This document shows positions 17,503-27,213 of a stretch of 64,000 nucleotides of DNA, one piece after another. The DNA lies in the NCBI GenBank assembly GCA_024235935.1, contig JACKLL010000013.1, positions 30,365 through 94,364 of the forward strand, given 5' to 3'. The stretch is from Rhodoferax sp. (GTDB lineage: Bacteria > Pseudomonadota > Gammaproteobacteria > Burkholderiales > Burkholderiaceae_C). A program made the position numbers and the translations under genes. The notes under the pieces were generated by a model, which was given only the letters and a program-made list of their open reading frames with translations, ran no database searches and had not been told where the DNA came from. The first letter of the stretch is position 1; each line of letters starts with the position of its first letter.

Positions 17503-18191
17503 TGCGATTCCTCTCCCTTGTCCGAACCGCCGCCGGCGCCCTGCTGGTGGCCTTGCTGGCCAGCGGCTGCGATTCGCTGCCCAAGACCGAGCGGGTCGAC
17601 TTCACGCAGCCGCCGTCGCCAATCGTCGCCGCGGCACCGAAGGCGCGCCCGGTCACCGGCAGCCTGTACCACTCGGCCAGCTACCGCCCGCCGTTCGAAG
17701 ACCGGCGCGCGCGCATGGTCGGCGATGTGGTGACCATCATGATCACCGAGAAGGTCACCGCGAGCCAGAAATCGTCCTCCACCGCCAATCGCACCTCGTC
17801 GCTGGACTCCAGCATCTCGGCCTTCCCGTTCGCCAACGCCACCACGCTGGGCAAGCTGTCGCTGAATTCGTCGACCAACAACGATTTCTCGGGCGCCGGC
17901 GCTACCGAGAGTGCCAACCAGTTCTCCGGCAGCATCACCACGACCGTGGTCGACGTGCTGCCCAACGGCCATCTGGTCGTGACCGGCGAGAAGCAGATCG
18001 GCGTGAACCAGAACGTCGATGTGCTGCGCTTCTCCGGCACGGTCGACCCGCTGGCCATCCAGGCGGGCGGTCTGGTCAGCTCGACGCAGGTGGCCAATGC
18101 CCGCATCGAATCGCGTGGCCGGGGCGCGCAGAACGAGGCCCAGACCGTGGGCTGGATTGCCCGCTTCTTCATGGCCATGTTGCCGTTCTGA
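17502..18191 (+). CDS. flgH: Flagellar L-ring lipoprotein FlgH
   Basis: The 229-aa outer-membrane ring protein has a lipoprotein signal with lipobox LLASGC at about residue 23. Conserved FlgH segments follow: DRRARMVGDVVTIMITEKVT, then VTGEKQIGVNQNVDVLRFSG. The ATG at 17502 overlaps the flgG stop and gives the lipobox at the right distance. The open frame upstream runs through flgG in another frame and has no family match. Confidence 0.96.
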   Translation: MRFLSLVRTAAGALLVALLASGCDSLPKTERVDFTQPPSPIVAAAPKARPVTGSLYHSASYRPPFEDRRARMVGDVVTIMITEKVTASQKSSSTANRTSSLDSSISAFPFANATTLGKLSLNSSTNNDFSGAGATESANQFSGSITTTVVDVLPNGHLVVTGEKQIGVNQNVDVLRFSGTVDPLAIQAGGLVSSTQVANARIESRGRGAQNEAQTVGWIARFFMAMLPF

Positions 18192-18200
18192 GGACCCGCC

Positions 18201-19343
18201 ATGTCGACCCCTCTCCTGCCGTCCATCCGCCCCCGCGCCTGGCCGCGTCTCGCCGCCGTGCTGCTTGCATGCGCCTCCCTGGCCATGCCGGCACTGGCCA
18301 CCCGCATCAAGGAAGTGGCGGCCGTCGAAGGCGTGCGCACCAACCAGCTGACCGGCTTCGGCCTGGTGGTCGGACTCGATGGCACGGGTGACCAGACCAC
18401 CCAGATGCCTTACACCTCGCAAGGCCTGAGCAACTACCTGCAGCAGATGGGCATTTCCCTGTCGGCGGCCAGTGCCTCGCAACTGCAGCTCAAGAACGTG
18501 GCCGCGGTACTCGTCACGGCCCAGCTGCCCGCCTTTGCCCGGCCGGGCCAGGCCATGGACGTCAACGTCTCGTCACTGGGCAATTCCAAGTCGCTCAAGG
18601 GCGGCATGCTGATCAGCACCGCACTGCGCGGCGTCGACGGCGAGGTCTACGCACTGGCCCAGGGCAACCTCATCGTCGGTGGCGCGGGCGCCTCCGCCGG
18701 TGGCAGCAAGGTGCAGATCAACCACCTGAGCGCCGGACGCATCCCCGGCGGCGGCCAGGTCGAGCGCGCGGTTCCCACGCCGCTGCTCGAAGGTGACACG
18801 ATTGCGCTGGGCCTGTCGGCATCGGACTTCCAGACCGCCCGCCGCGTGGCCGAATCCATCAATCGCCGCTTTGGCGAGGGCTTTGCCCGCGCGCTCGACG
18901 GCCGCACGGTCGAGGTGCGCGCACCGGTCGACCCCAATGCACGCGTCAACTTCATCGCCGAAATGGAAGAGCTGCCACTGGAGAACTCGATCCCGTCGGC
19001 GAAAGTGGTGATCAATGCCCGCACCGGCTCCATTGTTCTGAACCAGGCGGTGACCCTGGGCCCCTGCGCCATTGCGCATGGCAACCTGTCCATCACCATC
19101 AGCTCGACGCCGGTCGTCAGCCAGCCCAACCCTCTGTCCCAGGGGCAGACCGTGGTGGCGCAGAAATCGAACATCCAGATCACGCAGGAACCCGGCATCC
19201 TGATGCAGATTCCGCCCTCGCCGCAGCTGGCGGACGTGGTGCGCGCACTCAATGTGCTGGGCGCAACGCCACAGGACCTGCTCGCCATCCTGCAGGCCAT
19301 CAAGGCCGCGGGTGCGCTGAACGCCGAGCTGGAGGTGATCTGA
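18201..19343 (+). CDS. flgI: Flagellar P-ring protein FlgI
   Basis: The 380-aa periplasmic ring protein has a signal peptide ending near PALATR, then the conserved IKEVAAVEGVRTNQLTGFGL and VVGLDGTGDQTTQMPYTSQ. The C-terminus ends in PQDLLAILQAIKAAGALNAE. It lies nine bases after flgH and one base before flgJ. Confidence 0.97.
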   Translation: MSTPLLPSIRPRAWPRLAAVLLACASLAMPALATRIKEVAAVEGVRTNQLTGFGLVVGLDGTGDQTTQMPYTSQGLSNYLQQMGISLSAASASQLQLKNVAAVLVTAQLPAFARPGQAMDVNVSSLGNSKSLKGGMLISTALRGVDGEVYALAQGNLIVGGAGASAGGSKVQINHLSAGRIPGGGQVERAVPTPLLEGDTIALGLSASDFQTARRVAESINRRFGEGFARALDGRTVEVRAPVDPNARVNFIAEMEELPLENSIPSAKVVINARTGSIVLNQAVTLGPCAIAHGNLSITISSTPVVSQPNPLSQGQTVVAQKSNIQITQEPGILMQIPPSPQLADVVRALNVLGATPQDLLAILQAIKAAGALNAELEVI

Positions 19344-19344
19344 C

Positions 19345-20211
19345 ATGGCCTACGGCAATCTTTCCGTCAACAGCAATGCGCTGGCTGCCGATGGCCGCTC
19401 GCTCGACGCGCTCAAGCTGCAGGCCGGCCAGAACAGTGCCGGCGCCATCAAGGAGGCGGCCAAGCAGTTCGAGGCGCTGTTCATGCGCGAGCTGGTCAAG
19501 AGCATGCGCGAGGCGACCATGAAGTCGGGGCTGCTCGACAGCGCCGGCGGCGACCTGAGCGCCGACCTGCTGGACCAGCAACTGTCGGTACAGATGTCGG
19601 GCATGCCCGGCGGTCTGTCCGAACAGATCGCGCGCCAGCTGTCGCAGCGCATCAATGGCGATGACCCCGCTGCCGCCGTTCGCGGCGTGTCGTCCACCGT
19701 CCCGGTGGCCGGTGCCGCACCGCTGCGCACCACGGCCAGCCAGGCCGAATTCGTGCAGCGCCACGCGCAGGCTGCGGCGCGGGTCGAGCAGGCCAGCGGT
19801 ATTCCGTCGGCATTCATGCTCGGGCAGGCCGGCCACGAGACCGGTTGGGGCCGCAGCGAAATCACCAAGGCCGACGGCTCGCCGTCGTACAACCTGTTCG
19901 GAATCAAGGCCACGTCGGGCTGGACCGGCAAGGTGGCGGAGATCACGACCACCGAATACGTCAATGGCGCGGCGCAGAAGGTGGTGGCCAAATTCCGCGC
20001 CTACGACTCCTACGAGGACTCCATGCGCGACTACGCGCGCATGATCACGCAAAGCCCGCGCTATGCCCAGGTGAGCCAGCAGACCGACTCGGCCCAGGCC
20101 TATGCCAGTGGCCTGCAGAAGGCCGGCTACGCAACCGACCCGGACTACGCGTCCAAGCTCAGCCGGGCGATCAACAGCACGCTGCAGCTGCAGCGTGCGC
20201 AATCGATATGA
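19345..20211 (+). CDS. flgJ: Flagellar muramidase and rod-binding protein FlgJ
   Basis: The 288-aa protein has an N-terminal rod-binding domain (KEAAKQFEALFMRELVKSMR) and a C-terminal glucosaminidase-type domain. The expected catalytic glutamate lies in FMLGQAGHETGWGRSEI, followed by SYNLFGIKATSGWTGKVAEI. It opens peptidoglycan for rod passage. The dual-domain form is the beta/gammaproteobacterial type. It is separated from flgI by one base. Confidence 0.96.
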   Translation: MAYGNLSVNSNALAADGRSLDALKLQAGQNSAGAIKEAAKQFEALFMRELVKSMREATMKSGLLDSAGGDLSADLLDQQLSVQMSGMPGGLSEQIARQLSQRINGDDPAAAVRGVSSTVPVAGAAPLRTTASQAEFVQRHAQAAARVEQASGIPSAFMLGQAGHETGWGRSEITKADGSPSYNLFGIKATSGWTGKVAEITTTEYVNGAAQKVVAKFRAYDSYEDSMRDYARMITQSPRYAQVSQQTDSAQAYASGLQKAGYATDPDYASKLSRAINSTLQLQRAQSI

Positions 20212-20248
20212 ACGCCGGGCACACCCTGCGATTGACGAGCTTGGCAGC

Positions 20249-22153
20249 ATGTCCGGCCTGCTGAGCATCGGCACCAGCGCCCTGCTGACCAATCAGCAGG
20301 TGTTGCGCACGACCGGCAACAACATTGCCAACGTCAACACGACCGGCTATTCGCGCCAGACCGTGCAGCTCAACGCCCTCGAGGGGGTGCAGACCACCTC
20401 CGGCTACTACGGCCTGGGCGTGGAGGCGGCCACCGTCAAGCGCAGCCACAGCGACATGCTGACGCGCCAGGTCGCGTTGACCGGCTCGATCGCGGCGTCC
20501 GACGACAAGCGCCTGGAGCAGCTCAAGAAGCTCGAGGACCTGTTCACCGGGGGCGAAAGCGGCCTGGGCTCCGCCATCAACGACATGCTCAACGCATTCT
20601 CGGACGTCGCCAATGCGCCCACCGACCTGACCGCGCGCACCGTCGTGCTGGCGCGGGCCGATGAAACGGCCGCCCGGTTCCGCTCGGTGACCGACAACCT
20701 GGAGAACCTGCGCGCCAGTCTGCAACTCGAAATCAAGGCCAACGTACAGACCGTCAACCAGCTGGCGTCGCAGATTGCCGATGCCAACCGGGAGATCCGC
20801 AACCAGCAGGGCAACTCCCAGGCGCCGATCGACCTGCTCGACAAGCGGGATTCGCTGATCCGACAGCTCAACACCTACGTGCAGACGACCAGCATTCCGG
20901 CCGAAGACGGCTCCGTCGGCATCTTCATCGGTGGCAGCCAGCCGCTGGTGCTCGGCACCACGGCAACGCCGCTGAGCCTGCAGGGTGACGACTTCGGAGA
21001 CCCGTACAAAACCAAGCTGACGATGCAGCGCGGCAGCCTCAATGTGGTGCTGGATGAAGCCAGCCTGGGCGGCGGCGCACTGGCCGGACTGTTGCGGTTC
21101 CAGAACACCGACATGGTCGACGCGGGAAACCTGCTCGGACGCATGGCCCTGGGCCTGGGCACGACGCTGAACCAGCAGCACAGCCTGGGGCTGACGCTCG
21201 ACGGCGCGGCAGCCGGCAACCTGTTCACGCTCGGCCCGATTCCCGATGGCCTTCCATCACTGGCCAACACTGGCGGCGCGAGCATACAGGTCGCGGTCCA
21301 GACCACCCCCAGCAGCGGGGCAACTGCGCTGGCAGCATCTGATTACGAGGTGCAGTTCACCGGTGCCGCCGCGGGTACGGTCCGCCGCATATCCGATGGC
21401 ACGACCACCGCATTCGGATCAGTTCCCATCCTCGTCGATGGTCTGACGCTGCAGGTCACTGGCGCGGCGGCGGCAGGTGACCGCTTCATGATCACGCCAT
21501 TTCGCCAGGTCGCAGGCTCCATGGATGTCGCGTTCGCCTCGCCGCGCGCGCTGGCAGTGGCCAGCCCGATCGTCGCCAGCGCCGGCGTGGCCAATCAGGG
21601 GTCGCTCACACTGCAGACGCTGATTGCGAAACGGGTCGATCCGAACCTGACGCAGCCCGTGACGCTGACCTTCACCAGTGCCGGCAGCTTCGATGTCTCC
21701 GGCACCGGCACCGGCAACCCTTCCGGTGTGGCGTATGTGCCGGGGCAAACCATCAACTACAACGGCTGGGAACTCACGCTGAAGGGATCGCCGCAGCCCG
21801 GCGACACCTATACCGTGCAGGCCAACGCCTACCCGGCGATCGACGCCGGCAATGCCCATGCGATGCTGGCCATCCGCGACCTGGCGCTGTTCGACGGCGC
21901 CGCCACCACCGACGGATATGCCGGTGTGATGGCCGAGATCGGTGTACGGGTCCAGAGCGCCGGATTCGCAAGCGCGGTTTCCAAGTCGATCGCCGCCAAC
22001 GCGGACAGTGACCAGTCGTCACTGGCCGGCGTCAATCTGGACGAAGAAGCCGCCCGCCTGCTGCAATTCCAGCAGGCCTATCAGGCATCGGCCAAGATCC
22101 TGCAGGTGTCGCAGACCCTGTTCGACTCGCTGTTGCAGAACCTGGCCCGCTGA
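20249..22153 (+). CDS. flgK: Hook-filament junction protein FlgK (HAP1)
   Basis: The 634-aa protein starts MSGLLSIGTSALLTNQQVLR with TGNNIANVNTTGYSRQTVQL, the FlgK N-terminal axial motif. The C-terminus is LDEEAARLLQFQQAYQASAK then LQVSQTLFDSLLQNL. The long central region is beta-rich and variable. The frame is open upstream into flgJ, but the ATG at 20249 gives the conserved start. The ribosome-binding sequence is poor, which suggests some coupling to flgJ. Confidence 0.96.
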   Translation: MSGLLSIGTSALLTNQQVLRTTGNNIANVNTTGYSRQTVQLNALEGVQTTSGYYGLGVEAATVKRSHSDMLTRQVALTGSIAASDDKRLEQLKKLEDLFTGGESGLGSAINDMLNAFSDVANAPTDLTARTVVLARADETAARFRSVTDNLENLRASLQLEIKANVQTVNQLASQIADANREIRNQQGNSQAPIDLLDKRDSLIRQLNTYVQTTSIPAEDGSVGIFIGGSQPLVLGTTATPLSLQGDDFGDPYKTKLTMQRGSLNVVLDEASLGGGALAGLLRFQNTDMVDAGNLLGRMALGLGTTLNQQHSLGLTLDGAAAGNLFTLGPIPDGLPSLANTGGASIQVAVQTTPSSGATALAASDYEVQFTGAAAGTVRRISDGTTTAFGSVPILVDGLTLQVTGAAAAGDRFMITPFRQVAGSMDVAFASPRALAVASPIVASAGVANQGSLTLQTLIAKRVDPNLTQPVTLTFTSAGSFDVSGTGTGNPSGVAYVPGQTINYNGWELTLKGSPQPGDTYTVQANAYPAIDAGNAHAMLAIRDLALFDGAATTDGYAGVMAEIGVRVQSAGFASAVSKSIAANADSDQSSLAGVNLDEEAARLLQFQQAYQASAKILQVSQTLFDSLLQNLAR

Positions 22154-22191
22154 TGCGGATCATTTGGAAACAGGAACGGAAGTAGGAACCC

Positions 22192-23382
22192 ATGCGCATA
22201 GGAACTGCCAGCGCCTATGACAGCTCGCTGGAGCTGCTGTACAAGCGCCAGACCGACATGGCGAGCCAGCAGGAGCAGCTCAGCTCCGGCCTGCGGGTCA
22301 ACCGCACCAGTGACGACCCGATCGCCGCCGCACAGGCCGAGCGCGCCATGGTGCGGCTCAGCCGGATCGAGACCGATCAGCGTGCACTGGAAACCCAGCG
22401 CTCGGCGCTGGCGTCGGCCGAAGCCGGACTCGGCGAAGCCATCGGACTGATGCAGACCGCGCGCGAATTCGTGATCGCTGCGGGCAACGCCGCCTACACA
22501 CCGGCCAACCGGGAAACGCTGGCCACCCAGCTGAACAGCCTGCGCGACCAGATCTTCGCGATTGCCAACCGCACCGACAGCAATGGCGTGCCGCTGTTCG
22601 GCGGCCTGGGCAGCGCCGGGTCCCCGTTTGCCGACATCCCGGCTGGCGTGCTGTTCCAGGGCGCGGCCGGCCAGCGCGCGGCCACCACCACCGCGCTGCC
22701 AGGCACCATGAATGGCCAGGCCATCTGGATGGACGTGCCCAGCGGCAACCGGACCTTCGAGGTCAGCCTGGGTGCAGCCAATACCGGCGGGGTCTGGACC
22801 GATCCCGGCACCGTGCTGTCACCCGCGCTGGTGACCGGCCAGAACTACCGCATCGATTTCACGGTCACCGCCGGTGTCACCACCTACGACGTGGTCAACA
22901 CCACCACTGCTGCCACCGTGCTCAGCGGCCAGCCCTACACCGACGGTGCACCCATCCAGTTCGACGGCATCTCGGTGATCGCCCATGGCGCACCCGCCAA
23001 CGGCGACACGATCGACATCGCACCGAGCACGACGCTGAACATGTTCAACCTGCTGGACGACACGATCAGCAACATCGACAAGGCCAGTGGCGACAACAAG
23101 CTGGCGCAGGGCATCACCTTGTCGCTGGCGCAGATCGACACCGGTCTGGAACGGCTGCAAGCCGCCCGCGGACAGGCGGGAGACTGGCTCAACCGCGCCG
23201 ACAGCATCACCAACGCGCAGTCGGCCCGCTCGCTGACGCTGGAGGCCGACCGTTCGCGCGCCGTGGACGTGGACATGGTCAAGGCAATCTCCGATTTCAG
23301 CAAGACGCAGACCGGCTATCAGGCTGCGTTACAGTCTTACGCACAAATCCAGCGTCTATCGCTCTTCAATTACATCAATTGA
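22192..23382 (+). CDS. flgL: Hook-filament junction protein FlgL (HAP3)
   Basis: The 396-aa protein has the flagellin-like N-terminus (MRIGTASAYDSSLELLYKRQ, SSGLRVNRTSDDPIAAAQAE) and the matching C-terminal helix ending KTQTGYQAALQSYAQIQRLS. The middle (about 160-280) is an inserted variable domain. It is 38 bases after flgK. The following HDOD gene starts one base after its stop, so they share a transcript. Confidence 0.95.
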   Translation: MRIGTASAYDSSLELLYKRQTDMASQQEQLSSGLRVNRTSDDPIAAAQAERAMVRLSRIETDQRALETQRSALASAEAGLGEAIGLMQTAREFVIAAGNAAYTPANRETLATQLNSLRDQIFAIANRTDSNGVPLFGGLGSAGSPFADIPAGVLFQGAAGQRAATTTALPGTMNGQAIWMDVPSGNRTFEVSLGAANTGGVWTDPGTVLSPALVTGQNYRIDFTVTAGVTTYDVVNTTTAATVLSGQPYTDGAPIQFDGISVIAHGAPANGDTIDIAPSTTLNMFNLLDDTISNIDKASGDNKLAQGITLSLAQIDTGLERLQAARGQAGDWLNRADSITNAQSARSLTLEADRSRAVDVDMVKAISDFSKTQTGYQAALQSYAQIQRLSLFNYIN

Positions 23383-23383
23383 C

Positions 23384-24607
23384 ATGGCTCCATCGTCCTT
23401 TGGACAACTGATCCTGGGCTACCAGCTGATCTGGAACAAGTCGCGTCAGCCGGCGGCGATGCAGTTGTTCATGGCGCCCGTCGAAGGCGAACCGGTGGAC
23501 GCGCCGCATTTCCTGCGGGCGATGGAACAGACCTGGACCGGGCGCAGTCCGATCCTGGTGCTGACGCCGCTGGATGCCGAACTGCTGGCCGGTCTGCTGG
23601 AGAGCTGCAAGGCCGACGGACCGTGGGTGTCGGTGCAGCAGGACCTGCTGGCAGCACCGCGCATGATCGACCTGCTGCACCAGGCTCACCAGCGCGGCGT
23701 GCAATTGCTTTGGCGCGGCGCTGCAGGCGATCGCCCCGACAGCGCGATCGCCTCCTGTTTTGCCCGCACCATCATCAGCCTGACACCGGGCGAGACGCTG
23801 GTCGGCGCCCATGTCGCACTGCAACAGACCCGCGACAACGACGCCCCCGCCGCGGCCAGCAACCCAGTCCTGCCGGGACAGATCGTCGAGGCCGTTCCCA
23901 GTCGCCTGATGGCCGATCACTGCCTGGACCGCAGCGGTGCCTGGGGCATCGCCGGCTGGCCGACCGACGACGTGCTGCTGTCACACAGGCACCAGCCGAT
24001 CCAGCCCAGCCACCGTGCCATCGTCCGGCTGGTGCGCGAGACCGACGACGATGTCGCGCTCGACCTGCTCGAGCACACGCTGGCCGAGGAACCGCTGCTG
24101 GCCTACCGGTTCCTGCGCTACACCAATTCCGCCGCACTGGGCCTGCGCAAGGAGGTCGAATCGCTGCGCCACGGCATGATGCTGCTGGGCCTGAAGCGCT
24201 TCAAGGAGTGGCTGCTGGAGCAGATGCCCCTGGCCGTCGACGAAGCCGACATGGAACCGGTCCGTGCCGGCATCGTCATGCGCGCCCACCTGATGGAGCA
24301 CCTGCTCGATGCCGGCGACGAAGACACGCTGCGCCGCGAGGTCTTCCTGACCGGCATGCTGTCCCAGATCGACGGCCTGCTGGGCGAGCCCCTGCGCGAC
24401 GCCTTGCACCGCCTGCCCCTGTCGGAACGCGTCAACGGCGCCATCCTGGGCCACAGCGGCCCGTATGCGCCGTTCCTCGAACTCGCCAGCGCGCTGGAAT
24501 ACCCGCACATGGACAAGGTCCCCGCCCTTTGCAAGACCCATGAACTGCACCTGGATGATGTGAATCGGACCATGGTGCGGGTGATGGCGCAGTTGCAGAA
24601 GTCCTAG
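23384..24607 (+). CDS. HDOD-domain signalling protein with degenerate EAL-like N-terminus
   Basis: The 407-aa protein is co-transcribed with flgL, one base after its stop. The C-terminal half (about 200-400) is HDOD-like, with LEHTLAEEPLLAYRFLRYTN, SLRHGMMLLGLKRFKEWLLE and EVFLTGMLSQIDGLLGEPL. The N-terminal part (LILGYQLIWNKSRQPAAMQL) resembles the opening of YuxH-type EAL-HDOD proteins but lacks recognisable EAL catalytic residues. HDOD proteins are thought to regulate signalling without HD phosphodiesterase activity. I infer a regulatory role in motility from its place in the hook operon. The partner is unknown. Confidence 0.7.
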   Translation: MAPSSFGQLILGYQLIWNKSRQPAAMQLFMAPVEGEPVDAPHFLRAMEQTWTGRSPILVLTPLDAELLAGLLESCKADGPWVSVQQDLLAAPRMIDLLHQAHQRGVQLLWRGAAGDRPDSAIASCFARTIISLTPGETLVGAHVALQQTRDNDAPAAASNPVLPGQIVEAVPSRLMADHCLDRSGAWGIAGWPTDDVLLSHRHQPIQPSHRAIVRLVRETDDDVALDLLEHTLAEEPLLAYRFLRYTNSAALGLRKEVESLRHGMMLLGLKRFKEWLLEQMPLAVDEADMEPVRAGIVMRAHLMEHLLDAGDEDTLRREVFLTGMLSQIDGLLGEPLRDALHRLPLSERVNGAILGHSGPYAPFLELASALEYPHMDKVPALCKTHELHLDDVNRTMVRVMAQLQKS

Positions 24608-24620
24608 CGCCATCGTGCGG

Positions 24621-24634
24621 GCGGGCGCGCCCGC
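24621..24634. terminator. Possible bidirectional terminator hairpin
   Basis: A perfect 14-base palindrome GCGGGCGCGCCCGC lies in the 35-base gap between the convergent HDOD and Bug-receptor genes. There is no T-run, so function as an intrinsic terminator is uncertain. Confidence 0.35.
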
Positions 24635-24642
24635 GAGGCGAA

Positions 24643-25635
24643 TCAGGGCTTGAGCAGCCCGAGCTCACCCAGGACGAGCTTGGCGCTGTCCGCTTCCTCG
24701 TCCAGATACTTGCGGGTCTGGGCACTTTCGAGGAAATGGGGCTTCCAGTGGTTCTTGGCCAGGAAAGCGGCCCACTGCGGCGAATCGGTGACCTGCTTGA
24801 AGGTCTGCTCCCAGTAACGAACCTGCGCCGGCGTGAGCCCCTTGGCGCCGAGCACACCCTGGGACGAGCCATACACCGCATCGATGCCCTGCTCGCGCCA
24901 GGTCGGTACCGAGGCCAGGTCACCACCCAGACGATCCGCAGAGGCGACCGCAATGACGCGGATCTTGCCGGCCTTCAGCTGCGCGACAACATTGATCGCC
25001 GACGCCGAGACCACGTCGATGTGGCCCCCCAGCAGGTTGGTCATCGACTCCGACGACGACTTGAACGGCACCACGGTCAGCTTGCTGATATCGACCCCGC
25101 CGACCTTCAGGGGCTTGGCGATCGCCACATGAATGTGGTTGCCGATCGATGTCGCGATGCCGATCGACAGAGCACGGGGATCCTTGCGCAGCCGCTCCAC
25201 CAGATCGCGCCCATCGCGGATCGGCGAGTCCGCGCGAACCACCACCGTGATGAACTCGTCGAACAGCGTGACCAGGGGCGTGAAGTCGTCATACCCCAGC
25301 TTCACCTCCCCCACCAGCCGATTGTTGATCGACGAATGGGTCAGCGTCATCAGCATGTGTCCGTCACCGGGATGGTTGGCCAGCGTGCCCATGGCCACCA
25401 TGCCGGCGCCACCGGGCTTGTTGCTGACCAGCATCGGCGTCGGTGACAGCTTCATGCGGTCGATCAGGTCCTTGAGTTCGCGCGCCGCGGTGTCGAGCGC
25501 AGCACCGGGTCCTGCCGGCACGATGTATTCGACATTGCGGGTCGGTTGCCATGGCTGGGCAATGGCGGTGGTGGCAGCCAGTCCTCCCAAAGCTGCGGCA
25601 GCGGTCAGAAGTGCGGTTCGAAAAAGCGATGTCAT
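24643..25635 (-). CDS. Bug/TctC-family periplasmic solute receptor
   Basis: The 330-aa protein has a signal peptide (MTSLFRTALLTAAAALGGLA with ATTAIAQP) and Bug-family features: VEYIVPAGPGAALDTAAREL near the N-terminus and a late GLTPAQVRYWEQTFKQV. Bug proteins bind carboxylates or other small organic ligands for TctABC-type transporters, but many are orphans. No tctA or tctB gene is nearby. The open frame runs further upstream, but the ATG at 25635 has AGGAGA and gives the signal peptide. It is the last gene of the reverse-strand module under the promoter near 31950. Confidence 0.88.
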   Translation of the reverse strand: MTSLFRTALLTAAAALGGLAATTAIAQPWQPTRNVEYIVPAGPGAALDTAARELKDLIDRMKLSPTPMLVSNKPGGAGMVAMGTLANHPGDGHMLMTLTHSSINNRLVGEVKLGYDDFTPLVTLFDEFITVVVRADSPIRDGRDLVERLRKDPRALSIGIATSIGNHIHVAIAKPLKVGGVDISKLTVVPFKSSSESMTNLLGGHIDVVSASAINVVAQLKAGKIRVIAVASADRLGGDLASVPTWREQGIDAVYGSSQGVLGAKGLTPAQVRYWEQTFKQVTDSPQWAAFLAKNHWKPHFLESAQTRKYLDEEADSAKLVLGELGLLKP

Positions 25636-25645
25636 GGGGTGTCTC

Positions 25646-27208
25646 CTAGTGTCTGGCACGGTCACCTTGCAGCACTTCCCATGCGTCTTCGATCCAGTCG
25701 CACAGAATGCCGCGGGTCTCGCGCGGGTCGATGATGTCGAGAATGCCGAAGCTCTCGGCGGTACGAAACGGCGAACCCAGGTGGTGGTACTTCGCCTCCA
25801 GCTCGGCCCGCTTGGCCTGCGGATCGTCAGCGGACTCGATTTCCTGCTTGTGCGCGGCATGGACACCGCCTTCGATCGGTATCGAGCCCCAGCGTGCTGA
25901 CGGCCAGGCGAACCGGTGATTGAGCGCCGGGAAATACTTGGGGGCGTGCATGCCACCGGCCATGCCGAATGCCCTGCGCAGGATGATCGATATCCAGGGG
26001 ATGCGCGCGCGCTCGATCGTGGTCACCACGCGCACAGCGCCGAGCAGGGTTCCGGCAAGTTCAGCCTCCGGCCCCGTGGCGTTGCCCGGCTGGTCGACCA
26101 GATTGACCACGGGTATGCCAAACGTGTCGCACAGTTGCACATGCCGCTCCATCTTGTATGCGGCAGTCAGCGTCATCGCGCCGCCTGCCACCTTGGGGTC
26201 GTTGCAAAGGACGCCGACCGGGTAGCCGTTCAAGCGCGCGAAGGCAGTGATCTGCGAGCCGCCCTGCCAGCGGCCGATCTCGAAGATCGAATCGCGGTCG
26301 AACACTGCGGCCATGATCTTGCGGGGGTCGTGCAGCTTACGACGGTCGTGCGGAATGGCTTCGGCGAGCCAGTCGTCGGCGCGACCCGGGTCGTCGACCG
26401 GCGTGGTCCGGTCCGCCATGCGGTAGATGCTGCGTGGCAGGTAGGACAGGAATTGCGCGACCTGGCGCAGCGCGTCGGCTTCATCAACCGCCTCGTTGTG
26501 GACCATCGCGCTTTTGCGGTGCACCTTGTAGCCGCCCAGGTCGTTCTTGTCGATGTCGATGCCATACGCCTGTTTGACGACCGGCGGTCCCGCCGCAAAG
26601 ACCTGCGCCTGGTCGCGCACCATGACCGAGAAATGCGACAGCAGTACCTTAACCGCACCCAGTCCGGCGCAGGCCCCCAAGGCCACGCCAACCACCGGCA
26701 CCGTACGCAGCAACTCCGCCCCTGGCCAGTTCGAATAACCCGGAATCTTGGTGCCCTGCATCTGCGCCAGCAGTTTGACACTGCCGCCCGCGGTATCGAC
26801 GAGCCGCACGATCGGCATCCGCAGCGTCAGCGCCATGCGCTCGGCGTACACCCATTTGTCCGACAACGAACCCTCGGAGGACCCTGCGCGTATCGTGTAA
26901 TCGTCGGCCGAGACCACCAGCTTGCGGCCACCGATCCGGCCCGTGCCGATGATCGCGTTGACAGGCGACAGTGACTCGAAGTGCCCATCGGCGTCATATC
27001 GACCTTTTCCGGTGATACGGCCCATTTCCCGAAAGCTGCCCGCGTCGAGCAAGGCGTCGATGCGCTCGTGTGCCGTCTGCCGGCCACGCGCCTTGTACTT
27101 GGCCACGGCCTCGGGGCCGCCCATCTGGCGCGCCTGGTGGCGCCGCTGCTGCAATTCGGTCAGCTCCGCCTCCCATGGTCCGGTGGGTTCGAAATATTCC
27201 TGGGACAT
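25646..27208 (-). CDS. Acyl-CoA carboxylase carboxyltransferase (beta) subunit
   Basis: The 520-aa protein belongs to the PccB/MccB carboxyltransferase family. Visible features are GRQTAHERIDALLDAGSFRE near residue 50, VSADDYTIRAGSSEGSLSDK (acyl-CoA face), LVDTAGGSVKL, GIPVVNLVDQPGNATGPEAE and the late AFGMAGGMHAPKY. It should transfer carboxyl from biotin to an acyl-CoA. The partner biotin carboxylase (30344-31828) and biotin carrier (32012-32230) are nearby separate genes. The substrate cannot be read from sequence. I chose ATG 27208 for its family-like start and GGAGTG site. Confidence 0.9.
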   Translation of the reverse strand: MSQEYFEPTGPWEAELTELQQRRHQARQMGGPEAVAKYKARGRQTAHERIDALLDAGSFREMGRITGKGRYDADGHFESLSPVNAIIGTGRIGGRKLVVSADDYTIRAGSSEGSLSDKWVYAERMALTLRMPIVRLVDTAGGSVKLLAQMQGTKIPGYSNWPGAELLRTVPVVGVALGACAGLGAVKVLLSHFSVMVRDQAQVFAAGPPVVKQAYGIDIDKNDLGGYKVHRKSAMVHNEAVDEADALRQVAQFLSYLPRSIYRMADRTTPVDDPGRADDWLAEAIPHDRRKLHDPRKIMAAVFDRDSIFEIGRWQGGSQITAFARLNGYPVGVLCNDPKVAGGAMTLTAAYKMERHVQLCDTFGIPVVNLVDQPGNATGPEAELAGTLLGAVRVVTTIERARIPWISIILRRAFGMAGGMHAPKYFPALNHRFAWPSARWGSIPIEGGVHAAHKQEIESADDPQAKRAELEAKYHHLGSPFRTAESFGILDIIDPRETRGILCDWIEDAWEVLQGDRARH

Positions 27209-27213
27209 GCGTA

